Source of the DNA: Lithospermum erythrorhizon
Lineage: Eukaryota > Streptophyta > Magnoliopsida > Boraginales > Boraginaceae
Reading direction: 5' to 3'
Assembly (NCBI GenBank): GCA_019722365.1
Contig: JADFUC010001147.1
Location: forward strand, 310,001-374,000
Length of the DNA: 64,000 nt
The notes under the pieces were generated by a model. That model was not told the origin of the DNA. It searched no databases and saw nothing but the letters and a program-made list of their open reading frames with translations. Shown here piece by piece: positions 1 to 12,829 of the stretch; the first letter of the stretch is position 1; every line of letters begins with the position of its first letter. The position numbers and the translations under genes are program-made.

Positions 1-1000
1 GTGTGGTTGTGTGGGGAGGCTTTGATCGTAGTCTTTGAACTTTGGATCGCTTGAGGTATGGAATTTGGATAGAGGACTTGGACCTCCGACGATTGGATAG
101 ATAGGCTAATTTGGTAAAATTTGGGCCTTTTGACACTGGATAGGTGGGCGGTTGGATGTGACCTGCTTGTTGGATATGTGGGGTGGTTGGATCTTGGCCA
201 CTTCTTTGATATGGATATAAGTGGTGGGACTTTGATGAACCTTATAGCTTAATTTGGGTTCCTTTAACGGCGAGGAGCCAGTGGTTTCTTGTAATACGTC
301 TTTGGATGTAGAAGTAAGGAGCTTCAATAGTGTGTTCCTACTCTTTGATTTTGAAATTAGGCATTTCGAGGAACCTGTCATCTTGTGGGATAGTCCATGC
401 TCTTTTTGCGGGCATGTTCAGGGGCACCTGTAATGGTGTAGGAGGTAGAGAACTGATATTGATGTGATGCGGGGAGCTTCGGCCAGCGTGTTTCACTACC
501 GAACTTTGTTGAGATGGAGCCAGGCTCAGCCGGTCGGAGGTCAGGGTTGTCACTTCCTTGAGGGGTTGGACGCCTCTTTGAGGTATAGGTGGTAGGGGTT
601 TCAGCCGAACGATCCTCTCGCTGATTTGATTTAACGGGGGCCTCGTCGGCGTGTTTACTCTTTATACGTTGGAGGCTCGGGTTGTCGCGCCTTTAATGGC
701 TTTAGGCCTTGCACTTGTTTGATGCTTTAAGTGTCTTGAAGTCTTGCCCCACTTTGAATGCTTTAAGTTGGAGTGCTTGAGTGCTCATGTTGACCTTCTT
801 GAGTTTTTTATAGCTTTGTCTTGGATTTTTCTCTCGGCTTCCCAGCAGCTTATGCTATTATTTTTTGAAAATATGGGGTATTTATAATGCTTCAGAACTT
901 TGATTACAATTAGTCGGTTCATTTCAGTGGATCGTGATCTTGACCGTTGATTTTGGCGTGATACGGGCCAATCGGATATTTTGCATGATACCAAAGAATA
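1..1000. other. GC-richer repeat-like block, no recognised gene
   Basis: The first kilobase is clearly less AT-rich than the DNA that follows and changes to ordinary AT-rich sequence at about position 1,010. On the minus strand it holds two short open frames (106-381 and 338-553) rich in Ser, Pro, Thr and Lys. They overlap in different frames, and I recognise no domain in either. The wording, with many ttgga and gcttgag repeats, suggests the remnant of a retrotransposon cut by the window edge, but no terminal repeat or primer site is visible. Classification is open. Confidence 0.3.
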
Positions 1001-2050
1001 TGGAGTTGGTAAACTTATTTATACTTTTTAGGTGAAAAAATTAATTAATTTATTATTGACATTTCCTTGCTTCTTTAATTTAGCATACTTTGGAAACCAT
1101 ATTCGTTTAAAATTAGGTTTATTTAATGTAAATTAATTTTAACTTCAGAAATTAATATCGGTCGTGAATCAGGGAGCACTTTATTATTTTCTCTGACTTG
1201 AATTTAATTCGGGCTTGGGTAAATCTGTCAATCGATGTAATCGTGTGATTGGTTGAAAATTAATTCATTAATAAATCCATAAAAATAAATTTTATTAATT
1301 AAAATAAATTAAAATTCAACTATCTACGGTTTTGATTATAAAACAACATACTAGATGCTCTTTTAAAACAAATATAGTACAAACTATATTCCTAAAAATT
1401 ATCGAATTTTGACTTTTCCTTATATGGAGTATCTAAGAGTTAGATATTTTGATACACAATCTTTCCATTTAACCTCTACATTATTGCTCCAGTTCATATT
1501 AAGTATCCATGGTAATTTTGAAACGTTGTCTAACCAAGTACGTGGTTGCAAAGGTATATATGACTTCATAAATATTTTGTCCTGCAAGTTCCTTGATTTA
1601 CATCCATACGATGAGTGCAATAGTGTTAAATTTTGTCTTTATTGGTGAAGATTACCTCAACTGTTGAGTGTTTCTCCAATTTGACCTTGTGAATTTTGCT
1701 ATAACCAACTCATTTAGTCTCGAACACTACTCTATCCCAGTACTCTTTTATCTTTTACTAGCTACAATATTGTTAATTTAAATACGAATTAAGCTGTTAT
1801 AATATCGTGAATTAACGGCCAAATGCAGCATTAGTTTGTAATAGTTCTTATAAAACTCATCTAGATATAAATTAGTTACAAAATAATGGCCAATTCTGCG
1901 TTAATTCACCCCAATCATATGACTTATTACGTTTAATGGCATGAAAAATGGTCCGATTAAAGTTAGATTCTTAAACTTAAATTGAATTATGAAAATGTAT
2001 TATCTTTATAATTTTGGAAAATTATTAATTTAGCCGCCTGATAGGTAAGG

Positions 2051-2950
2051 GGCCAGAGCCAAAAATATTATCTTAGAGAGTTTATTAAATAATCGAGTAT
2101 TAATTTATCGATTTTGTACTTTAGTTGGTAATTGCAAAAAAAAAAATGAACGAAAAAAAACACTAAATATTAATTTGGGACTTTATCGAGTGAATGATAA
2201 AAAATATTATATTAGAGAGTTTATTAAATAATAGAATATTAATTTATCGAGTTTCAAAAAAAGGGGGAAAATATATACTATAGATTGCAAAAAAACAAAT
2301 CCAAATCCCCCCGCATATGACCGCGCAATCGAGTATTAATTTATCATTTAAAAATGAAAAGGAGGCAAAACAAGCATGAATTATTAATTTAGCTACATCT
2401 AGTCGAGACCGGCCAAATATTATATTAGAGTTTATTAAATAACCCATTATAAATTTATCGAAACTACATTGTAGATAATAATTGTAAAAAAAAGAAAAAA
2501 AAACCAAACATCCACATCCCCAGGTAGGGGCGGCGAAAAATATTATCTTGAAAGTTTACTAAAGAATCAGTATTAATTTATCGAGTTCTACAATAGTTGA
2601 CAATTGAAAAAAAACGAGCAACTTGAATACCTTATCCCCGTCAGGCCAAATAAAAATATTATTTAGAGTTTATTAAAGAATCAGTATTAATTTATAGAAC
2701 TTTACGGTGGTTGTGTTAAATAGAAAAATAAAAAAAGGAGCAGGAAAAAAAATATGAATTATTAATTTAACACACATCAAGTTCGGGGCCGGCCAGAAAT
2801 ATTATCTTTATAGAATTTATTAAATAATATATCAAAATTAAAGGCGTCACATATTATCTTAAGAGTTTATTAAATAATCGAGTTTGAAAAAAGCAACAAA
2901 AATTATTTTAGAGAATTTATTAAGCAATCGAATTTTAAAAAAAAAAACTA
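2051..2950. repeat. Tandem array of diverged AT-rich units (Emigrant/pogo-like wording)
   Basis: Seven or eight diverged copies of one unit follow each other in the same direction. Each contains AATATTATCTTAGAG, then TTTATTAAATAAT, then ATTAATTTATCGA. Copies begin near 2,051, 2,200, 2,400, 2,530, 2,645, 2,785, 2,852 and 2,910. Several are preceded by a GC-rich GGCCGGCC-like stretch. Alternating 'TCGATAAATTAATA' wording on the reverse strand recalls the subterminal sequence of Emigrant/pogo-like MITEs; that link is inferred from memory. No coding capacity is seen. Confidence 0.55.
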
Positions 2951-3225
2951 AAAATTGCATGATCACGCACGTCCAAAACATATGACCATATGGAATGGAG
3001 AACTCACACAGCTTGAAAATATAAATATTTGGCCTTCATTGTTTTTAATGCAGATTTTAAATGGAAGGAAGTTATTCAATTACTCAAATTTAGTTTGATT
3101 CAAGTAAAGGCAGATTTTAAAAGGAAGGAAACATTTTTTGATGAGTACGGATTATATTCACACCGAAAGTCCGAAACAGTAAATTGTGTGGGGTGAATTG
3201 TTGATTTTGGCCCTTTGATGATGTA

Positions 3226-4140
3226 TCGATAAATCGGACGATAACTTACGATGTATTTTGCAACTTACACAATACAACATGGTTGTATCGTGTAACTGCC
3301 TGTCTCACCAGGATATATTGTCCCGATTCTTAGCGTCTGTCATGGTGTATCTTTGTAAACTGTGATAAATCACAAATATCATGTGATCTGTCGATTTAAA
3401 TATTTATTTATGTAGCTTTTAAATTTGATGCTTAAATATATTTATTAAATTTTGTATAATATTTGATGAAAAATATATCGATGAAAGAATTTGGAATTTA
3501 TTTTTCATTGATATAGTTTTAAATCAAGTATTATGCAATCTGAAGCAAAATATATACGAGGTTAGAGTTTAAAAATTACAAGTAATAAAAAGTCAAAATT
3601 AGGCAATCTTTTGAGATGGAAGGTATCATTTATTTTAATATTTAATTATGATTACAATAATGTCACGTAGTTATTATTCATCATTTTATTTAGTATTTAG
3701 TATGATTCTGTTTTAATATTTATTATATCACTATTTGTTTCATATTTCAAAAAGTTTCAAAATAAAAGACGAAAAATAAAATAAAATCGTGTCAACCACA
3801 ATATACCAAGGATATATCCTAATTGTATTGTCAAAGTTACACGATACACCATATGTTTATCATCCGACTCTCATGATTCAATATTAATTGTATTTCACTA
3901 ACTTATTTAATTATAATATATTATTTATTTAATATTTAATTATGATTATAATTTTTAATATTTATTTTCAATAAATTATTTAATTGTTTCTTATATTTTA
4001 TTACTCGTTTAAAAAATAAATTTTTTGCAAAAAAATAAAATAAAAGTATCGTGTGAACGACACTATACATCCAAAGGTAATCTTGTGTGATCTGCGATAC
4101 ACCCCAATTGTAGTCTACACGATACAATGTGAGAGCATGA
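3226..4140. repeat. Inverted and direct repeat cluster (MITE-like)
   Basis: The segment 3,226-3,310 (ATCGGACGATAAC, then TTGTATCGTGTAAC) is matched in inverted orientation by 3,795-3,875 (GTTACACGATACACC, then TTATCATCCGAC). The right half, roughly 3,640-3,880, is repeated in direct orientation at about 3,900-4,140, again ending in ACACGATACA wording. This looks like a small inverted-repeat element with one side duplicated. Target duplications and superfamily could not be fixed. Confidence 0.45.
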
Positions 4141-5030
4141 TCGTAACTTCATCCATTCCTTATTACTGATTCGGACTGATATAGCTTCAGTGTTTTGAGT
4201 TTTTTGATATTGGGATGAACTGTTGCCGGATGTCAATTGATGGGCATATAAACCTAGTATAATTGACTTTAAAAAAATATAGGGGGGCAGTGGACATACA
4301 GTCCCTCTAGTCCTCTACTAGTCAATTGTAGTTGAAATACCTATACAACAAATCATTACCTTATGTGGTTTCGAAATATGTAATCCTTTCGATCCATTTT
4401 AATTATTGTTTGATTTTTGAAATTAAATTTTATTATTAATTATTAATTCTTCGCTTTATTTGAAATATATAAAAGGTATATAGTAGATTAGTTTTAAAAA
4501 TCTTTCGTAATATTAATTTTTTATTTTTTTTAATAATATAATTAAAGTAATTGAAAATTATAAATTTAGTTGATATGTAGAAAAATTGATTAAAATAGAG
4601 TACTGAGTAATAAAGAACATGCATCACGTCTGTGTTCAGGAAAATAAACCGATGGATGCACTTGTAAATTTGGGATGCTTCTTCATTCCTTTGACTACTG
4701 TATTTTGAGAACTTCTCCTCATGAAATAGTTGTGTTTGTTGAATTTGATTGTGGTGGGGTTGTTACATCTATCTATGTAATGTGAACTCTCATTGTTGAA
4801 CATCATCTTTGCTACATAAAACAATAATTTTCAATTTAGAATTACATAAGATGCTCCACGTGGCAAGAAATTGTTGGTTCTTTGAGACCATATTGGAGAT
4901 GTATTCTATCCTTTCTGTGTGGTTTAATTTGTTAGGATGATCATCAATCAAGTAACCAATATTACAAGTAGCAAATAACTCTGTATGCAAATCAAATAAC
5001 GAACATTAAACGGCCAAAATCTTGGTGGCA

Positions 5031-8000
5031 ATGGCAGCAACAAGCACCACAACTGCAATACTTGCATACGCCACAAGCCAAAATAGTTTGACAATATCTC
5101 CAAAACCAAACCATTTTTATTATTGTACTACATCAGTTTCATGCTCTAGATTATTTGTCACTAAAAGGCAAATTAATAAAAGACCCTTAATTCCAACCAT
5201 CAATGTTTCTTCCTCTAGTGATGCCTCCACAAGTGAGACAACAACCACTGCAGAAGCCGAATCTTCCGAAGAGGCGGCGGCTATTGAACTCCCAGAAGAA
5301 CCACCATCTCTCATTTCTGCTCTTAACGTTGATAGAGCTCTACGTGGCTTAGGTATCGTAATACGCATTTTTTCCGGGTTGAATGACATCACATATCACT
5401 GATATATGCACGTTTGTACTACTTTCGGAAACTAATCTGAAATAGTGTAACGATATACTAAATTGCGCTTAATTATCCTACTATCTGGACCAAATCGCTC
5501 GAGAATTACCTCTTAATTGATACATATATAATTTTGATCCGAATCAAATTATTATGTTAATATTAATAGTAAAGTCAACTAAAAATACGAGTCAGGGGTT
5601 AGGAGTCATTAAGCATTATCCTTAACTGCTTAAGCCATTTATAATCATTGGATCAATTAGTTTTTTTCTTAAAGTTAAATTTTTTAAAAAAATAGTGAAA
5701 CTACAAAAAATAGAGAAAAAATAATGTATTTGTACTTTTAATCATCATCCTTAAAGAATTGTTCAACCTTCTTAATCGGACTCTTAAAATACTATTTTGA
5801 AATATTTTCATCAAAAACTCCTTACTTGTCATCCCAATCTAAATTTTTTGTTCTAAAATACTTGTCATTCTAACATAGAAATTTATAATTTTACATTTTT
5901 AATGTATATTTTTTTGACTATTTTTTTTATTAAATTATTTTCAATTAATCGTCATTCTATATTGTCAATGTACCATTTTACTACTTTTAACATTTACTTA
6001 ATTTATGTGCAAATAACTAGGACGATAATTAAAAAAGAATAGAGAGAGTATTATTATACGTGGTATAAACTTTAATGGCTATAAGTTTGACCACACAAAT
6101 ATCAAGTGTTACTTCTCTTACTTATTGATCATCTTCGATTTGAAGAAGTATTAATTCAGAACATAGATACTTGTATATATATAATCAATGATGCTGTCAC
6201 AATGTCACCTGACGAAATAGTTTGAAGAATTAATGCAGCAATCACAGAAGTAGATCACTATGGTATACTCAACTTACCAAGGGGATGTTCATATGATCAG
6301 GTAATTAACTCCCACCTCTATTCTGTATGCATGAGAAAAACAGACCAGACAAAGATGAAGTAACACCATTTATAATCTCATTTGATGGTGCAGGTTACTG
6401 ATGCATACACCAAGAAGGTTGAAGAACTTAAATTAATGAGTCAAGACCTTGAGGATGAGGAGCTCACCAAGCAATATGATCAATTGAAGGTTCGGTATTT
6501 TATCCTCTGCCCCCAATCCCCCCATCGCCATTCCATTCTTGTTTTGTATTTTATCTTTATGGATTAATTGAGTATCCCATGACCTGTTGGACAATGTCTC
6601 AGAATGTGTATTGCTACTCAGAATAAGAAAGTAATCCCTACTTCAAAACCTTTTACGACACTTAGAGCTTGAACGCTTTGTCTTATTTTTAAAGGCTTGC
6701 ACTAGGGGAGTAGCGCAAGACCTGAATGATTTTGTTTTACCAATTTGGACAGACTCCTCACTTCCCTTTAGCCCGTGTAAGTTGTAACTCGTATACCGAC
6801 ATGTTGAAGTGAAGACCAAATGTAGCCGTCGTGAAGGAGATCAACGGCAAAGGAGATCGGGGGCAAGGTCGGGCCTTCAGCAGGTTCAGCGAGTCCACTT
6901 ACCTCGGGAGAAGATTTGTCGGTGGGTTCGGGACCTCTGGTCCCGGCAGCGAGGCCTGAGGCAGTTGATTTGAGGCGGTTTCCAATGTATGTACTTTTAA
7001 TCGGCTTTGTAGGTTCAGAATAGGGAGAGTTGTGCTTAGAATTATAAGAGTTGTTATAGTGCTTGGTGAGGTTAATGAAAAGAGTCGCAGAGATTGAGAG
7101 AAGCGTATGAGCATTACTGAATTTTACGTGTGAGAAAACGTCAGGTTAAAGATAGTTGAGTTGCTTCGTGATATTATTAGTTATTAATGCAGGCGGTGGA
7201 TGTCTTTCAGCGTGAGGAGATCAAAGGTAAAATCATTGTGTCTGATTTAATTTTCGTATTATTTTCTTTTTTGTTTGTCATATCTAAATTAGTATTATAT
7301 TATCGGTTTGGCTGAGATTGGCTTGTCACGGGCGGGAGTTATTGTCGATTATGGGGGACTTCAATAATGGTGTATGATTACAACTATTGTAAAAGGTAGG
7401 TTGTAGGCTTGGTGGATGTTGGATACTGTGATTGATATCGAAAAGGGTTTTTGATGATTGGAAGGCTATTCAAAGGCTATATAGGCGAGTTGAAACATGG
7501 TGTTGATGCGAGGTGATAGCCATTCTTGGTCGAACTAATGAAGGAAGATAAGATTGACTCTTGGGTGTGTTTAGACATCCTTGGGGTTGTCATTTGATTC
7601 TTGGAGAAAGTGATGCTTGAAGATGAAAGGTCCTAGAGATTTGTGGTGTGGGTGATATTTATGCTGTCGGGTTATCGCTGGAAGATCTTGTCGGGAAAAA
7701 GTCATCGAGTAGATGGAGGATCCTGGAGGAAATTTGTGACATGGATAGTGTGGTGTTGAGATTTTTATCAAACTGTTCATATGGAAGATTTGATGAATCA
7801 GATTTGTGCCCCAATTTGATGGAAAATCTTTAATGCGAGATCTTGACGGATGTGAAATGTTGTTTTGATGATAATGGTAGTGTGGATCGGCATTCTGAAG
7901 TGCAATTGAAGAAAAAGATAAGAGAATTTCTTGGTTATTAGAAGCGGTTATGCCAGTGGGTGACGAGAGAGTTTCTTGGATAATAGAAATGGATGTAGGC

Positions 8001-10412
8001 TGGTAAAATTCTTGTGTTGTGGTACTAGAAGATACTCACGGAAGTTGGGGAAGCCATGAAAAGGCAAAACGAGGTTTTTGTATTGGAAGTCAGGACAAGT
8101 GCCTACTGACGGGGATAAAAGACTTACGTTTGGTAGGAAGATGCGAGGAACACGGGTTGTTCTTTGAGGGTCGGGTTATGAACTCTGTCTGAGTTTACAA
8201 CCGGGTTGTGTTCGTGAATCGTCAAGTTAGTGAGCATGATTAAAAATTACATTTGTGAGAGGTGTTTCCTACCTCCAAATGATTTGTTAATTGAAGAAAT
8301 GAGATGTTCGATCAAACATCGAGAAGCTCAATGGAGTGGATCGAAGTGAGAGTTGTGTCGACACGGAAGGAAAAGAAGAAGAGAGTTAATTTGATGGCCG
8401 TCGAGTTTGGAGTTGTTCGAAAATTAATGCAGGATGAAGATCACAGAAGATGCTTGAGGCAAAACAGAACATGGTGATAATTTTAGATGCTATGAAAATT
8501 CCAACGGAGACGATTGTTTTGGCTATTGTCTCTTCGATAGTCGAGTTGAGTGACGTTATTGATGTTGCGGGATTGGTAAAAATGCATTGAAGTCGGGGAT
8601 CAACTTTGGTGGGATTCGGGGATGATGAACTCATATAAAGTCTTTGCGGATTGAAGTTTGAAGGCGACATCGAAGTGTCTTGAGTGGGAGGTGTTGAAGT
8701 GGCCGGAAGGCTAGTTGTTGGCGGAGATCGGGGCGAGTCGGGCGCTGGCAGGTCGACAGTCCCGACTTACGGAGAAAGATTTATCTGGTGTTGTTCGCGG
8801 GAAGTTCGGGACCTTACGAGTCGATCTGGTCCCAAGCGAGGGTTACGAGGCGGTTAATTTGAGGTGGTTTTGAGAACTTTTTAGCAGGGTTTTCTATTCG
8901 ATTTAGGTTAGATCCCCAGGGCTGTAGTCCCATATATATAAATGTTATATGAGGTCTCACATGTGTGTGGAAATCTGCTTGTACGATGGTGGTTGGAAAT
9001 CCCAGCATTGTAAGGTTAGAATAGGGAGAATTTATTTTTGTGCTTAGAATTATAAGAGTTTATTATAATTAACTTTGGTGAGTTTGAAGAAAAAAGTCGT
9101 GAGAGATTGAGAGAGCGTATATGAGGCTTTGTGGCTGGAGTTTTTCGTGTGAGAAAACATCAGGTTGAGAAGAATGGATTGAGTAGGGTTCTTGAGTCAC
9201 AGCAATCTTACGTGATATTATCGGTGGATGCCGGCGAATTTGGATGTAGCTTGCGTTGAGGCAGGAGTAAAATCGCTGTGTCACGATTTAATTTCGTTAT
9301 TTTAGCACTACATTTGTCATATATAAATTAGTGTTATATCATCGGTTTAGTGAGATTGGTATCATAGACGGGATCAGAGTTATTATCGATTATGAAATTG
9401 CCGATAATAGTATAGGATTCTAACAGACATATCTCCTCAATGCAATCCTGCACATATGGCAGGCAGCCAACATGTGTACATGACTTTAGTAGAAACTGAC
9501 TCTAGTGTCCTGTTATGAATAGGGATTTCAGAAAAAAATCGATTGGCCATGGGATGAGTAGCCAAAATCTAATTAATACATTTCAAATGTGTTATTTAAT
9601 AATTGTTTACATTTCTCCTCAATATCCCTAACGGGATATAGATGTTGTACAAAAGGGCAATTGTACTCCTTAAACGATACAAAGTTGCTCCATTTTACAC
9701 TCGTTCTAATATACTCTGAGTTTACATCGGTAGCTTTTACGTTTAGACAATAATCTTACCTTTTATTTTACACTGGTTAGGAATCATATTCAGTTTTGTC
9801 TAGTGTGGAAGAGAGAAGACTTTATGATTGGAGTTTGGCTAGAGTTGGGAACCCAGATAAATTTGTTTGGCCTTACGAAGTTGACATTACTCAAACTATA
9901 TGTGATCCAGCCGATCCTCCATCTCAGGTATCCCTTAGTTTGTATCTCGACTCTTCAATTCAACTCATATTATTAGCAGATGAAATATAGACAAAATTCC
10001 TAATTGCATTTGCATTCATTTTGAATAAGTAATATTGTAACTTAATACTGCATCCACTTAATTTTGAGTACGTAACATTTGCATTTGTAGTGATAATACT
10101 GCACTATGAATAAGTAATATTGTAACGAGTAACATTATTTGCGTTAATTTTGAGTAATATTTACAATAGGCATGAGTAATGTACACAGTACATAAGTATT
10201 TTGATTTCGTCTTATGCATCCTTACCATTGCCAGATCTATCTAATAAAATTCACATTAATCTCTTGTTTATGATCTCACAAGTTTACATGCTCTGATGGA
10301 ATTATTTCTTTTGTAGGAACCTGAGGACATAGGTCCAACAAGGGTTACAGGATACATCATTCTTGGTTGGCTAATGTTGTCATTCGTGTTATTAGTTGCT
10401 CTCAATACATAG
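5031..10412 (+). CDS. ndhU: NAD(P)H-quinone oxidoreductase subunit U, chloroplastic (J-like protein)
   Basis: Subunit of the chloroplast NDH complex, which transfers electrons to plastoquinone in cyclic electron flow around photosystem I; NdhU belongs to the stroma-facing ferredoxin-binding part. Five exons join in one frame: 5031-5352, 6239-6300, 6394-6489, 9781-9927 and 10317-10412, giving 240 residues. The ATG at 5,031 opens a Ser/Thr-rich, transit-peptide-like N-terminus, followed by an acidic stretch. The J-like domain begins at ITEVDHYGILNLP and continues through YDQVTDAYTKKVEEL and SSVEERRLYDWSLAR. It lacks the HPD motif of true DnaJ proteins, as known for NdhU. The last exon encodes one hydrophobic membrane segment (YIILGWLMLSFVLLVAL) and ends six bases later. 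All junctions are GT-AG and in phase. Intron 1 (886 bp) carries a MITE and intron 3 (3.29 kb) an LTR element. Confidence 0.88.
5818..6048. mobile_element. Stowaway-like MITE in ndhU intron 1
   Basis: The left end reads CTCCTTACTTGTCATCCCAA and the right end, reverse complemented, CTCTCTCTATTC, the usual tail-like termini of Stowaway elements. TA follows the right end; the left flank is AA, so one target base has probably mutated. The element is 231 bp, AT-rich and non-coding. It sits wholly inside the intron, away from both splice sites. Confidence 0.55.
6802..7317 (+). repeat. Left long terminal repeat copy
   Basis: Starts TGTTGAAGTG. Shares with the right copy the blocks GAATAGGGAGA, GTGCTTAGAATTATAAGAG, GTGTGAGAAAAC and TATCGGTTTGGCTGAGAT. 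The 3' border is uncertain. Similarity to the right copy continues to about 7,382, where the primer-site-like sequence has decayed to TTGGCTTGTCACGGG. Confidence 0.55.
8692..9356 (+). repeat. Right long terminal repeat copy followed by primer-site-like sequence
   Basis: Starts TGTTGAAGTG right after a purine tract. It is longer than the left copy because it keeps extra sequence around 8,880-9,020, including an ATATATATAA stretch. It is followed at 9,357 by TGGTATCATAGAC, which resembles the initiator-Met tRNA primer site TGGTATCAGAGC. Because similarity to the left copy runs past this point to about 9,425, either the true repeat is longer or the element was once part of a tandem array. Confidence 0.5.
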
Positions 10413-10771
10413 CTGACCTTTGCAAATTGTTTAGCATAGTAAACCCAAACCATATTAAATTTGATTTGAAATAATCTCCAAACTGTTTTACATACTCATT
10501 ACCCCAGTTACTCGAAATGATGATTGTAAATATCACTTAATAGTTCGTAGAAACATATAAAGTAATGATAATTCAAAATACAATAATATCAAATTAATCA
10601 ATATCGAGAATACGAAAAAGTTTAGGAACTTGATTTTTGATATTATTAGTAAAATATCACGTGTGTTATGCGTAAATATTTATCTTCGAATATTTAAATT
10701 GAGATAATAATAAAAGAAAAGTAATGAGCCCATTATGTAAATTTATAAATTATACTTTTTGATTTATATTA

Positions 10772-11025
10772 TCTTTCTTCCATTACATGAAATTGTCATT
10801 TTTGAACTTCGTTTTTCGTAGTTAAGCTTTGGCAAAGTATATATTTTTTTGTGTTTTATAATCTTGATGAAAAATATATTAATGGAAAAGAATTTAATTT
10901 TTGTTTTTTATTGACCATGTTTTTCTTAAATATTATAAAAGCATGTCAAAAATATTTCACGGTCGAAAGTTATTATGAAAAGTCTGAAAGTCGAAAGTGA
11001 GCAATCTTTTGTGGGATGGAGGGAG
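10772..11025. mobile_element. Stowaway-like MITE
   Basis: The right terminus is GGGATGGAGGGAG followed by TA; reverse complemented, CTCCCTCCATCCC is a near-perfect Stowaway end. The left end is more decayed: CTTTCTTCCATTACATG, then TTGTCATTTTTG. Length about 254 bp, non-coding. Confidence 0.55.
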
Positions 11026-12647
11026 TAATTCGTTTGTTCGCTGGTTATATGATCTCTTATAATTTTTTTAATTTAGATTTAAAAATTTGTTAAATCTTCT
11101 TCTTCGTTTTAAAAGTTTAATAAAAGAATGCGCGTTATATAATTTTATTTATTGTTAGAAAATATCGAAACTTTTATAGCAATAAAAAATATCTTATGTT
11201 ATTTAATTTATTGTTAGAAAATGTCATCTCGATTGATTATTAGTATAAATTGATACGTAGTTCCTTATTGATTACATTTTATGTATTCGTTGCGTATTTT
11301 AATTTGATGATTATGCCGATAGTATTTGTAGAAAATTGAATAATATTAAAGGTTTTTTAATGAGAATTACCGATTATTTTGTATGAAAAGCAATGAAAAG
11401 CGCGTTGGATGTTAACATTCGAATGTGAAATCTTTCCGAATGAATTATATTGAAATCGATGAAATAAAGATGACATCTGCTCTTTTTAAAAGTATATTTT
11501 GTGCAATAATTTTTTTTTAATAAAAAAGTAAGCGCCGATAATATATATGTGATTAATATTACTTAATATGAAAACTTTTAAAATTTTAGCATAAATAAAC
11601 AGAATTTTAATATAAAAGAAGTTCACAAAGAAGTCATTTAAATAGAAGGCAGGGTATCGATTTATGCGTTGAATGTTAAATGATAAAGTAGATTATATAC
11701 ATATAATATATATATTTATGCATGTATTTTTTTAGACTATAATATCACGATCAATTATATTTCATATAGAGTGAAAAGCTAATATAAATATTATTATGGC
11801 AAATATAATCTTATTTAGTTTACTAATCTTTCTTCGATATTAAATAGTGAAGATTAATTTTTTTTTTTAATTCCCTTTCATATATTGAATTCAACTCTAA
11901 CTAATTATTTCCTCTATAATTTATAGATAAATATATTTTTATTTAAGCAAAACTAACATGTTATATATATTATAATAAAAAATAAATTTCTAAAATAAAT
12001 ATCCAAATATTCTACATCATCTTAAATGATTGTAAATGCTTGATTTAAGGGTATTCCGAAAATTAACAACTTTACGCGCCCATTGATAAACATAATTTTG
12101 ATTTGAATAAAATTTAATGTCAATATTAAGTAATTTAAAAATATTATTATTTGATAATTTTCACCAAATATTATCTGACAGAAATAAAAATATTTGAATT
12201 TAACGTTAATACGTAAGCAAAATTTAAATTTTGACAATCTATTGGGATGGAGAATATATATATATGTATGTTGACACCTTTTTTTATTTCAATTGTTGAA
12301 ATGTGATCTGAAAATATCGCATAATTTTAGATATATATTCTTTAATAGTAATTTTTTGGATTAGAAAAATTATTTTTGATTATAATTGAATAAGAGTATC
12401 ATACAATAAAATTTAGTATGAAGCGGTAATTAAATTGCGTTAAAATAGAATTTACTTATTGTTATGATAAAATTAAAAAAAAAATCTAAAGGCAATATTA
12501 TATCAAATATTTTTTATACATTGGTGAAGATGTTGAGTATTTTTATATAATTGGACGAAAATATTGATAATGAACATAATGGTAATTAACATATATATGA
12601 AATAATGGATTCAAAGCCCATTACTTGTAATTATAAGAGGTAGAATA

Positions 12648-12829
12648 CTTCCTTCTGTTTGAATTGTTATAGGCAAAAATTTAGAACTTCTTAATTATTG
12701 AATTGTTATAGAATTCGTTTTTAAAATTTTATTAGAAGCGTATGTTTGAACGATAAAACGTATTATAATAAGGATAATTAATAGTGTAAAAATAAAATAG
12801 CCATATTCATGGCTTAAAAGTAGGAGGAG
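12648..12829. mobile_element. Stowaway-like MITE near the 3' end of a P450 gene
   Basis: The left end CTTCCTTCTGTTTG and the reverse-complemented right end CTCCTCCTACTTTTAAG are flanked by TA on both sides. Length 182 bp. It lies about 130 bp beyond the stop codon of the minus-strand P450 gene, so it may sit in or near its 3' untranslated region. Confidence 0.6.

Larger units (their letters stand above)
6802..9425 (+). mobile_element. Non-autonomous LTR retrotransposon-like element in ndhU intron 3
   Basis: Two diverged direct repeats, each starting TGTTGAAGTG, bracket about 1.3 kb of GC-richer DNA with no gag or pol frame. A purine tract (GAGTGGGAGG) lies directly before the second repeat, as a polypurine tract should. 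A primer-site-like TGGTATCATAGAC occurs at 9,357, inside the part shared by both copies. The bases GACA occur just before 6,802 and just after 9,425, a possible 4-bp target duplication. The lack of coding sequence and the small interior suggest a LARD- or TRIM-like element. Its GC content contrasts with the surrounding intron. Confidence 0.6.
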
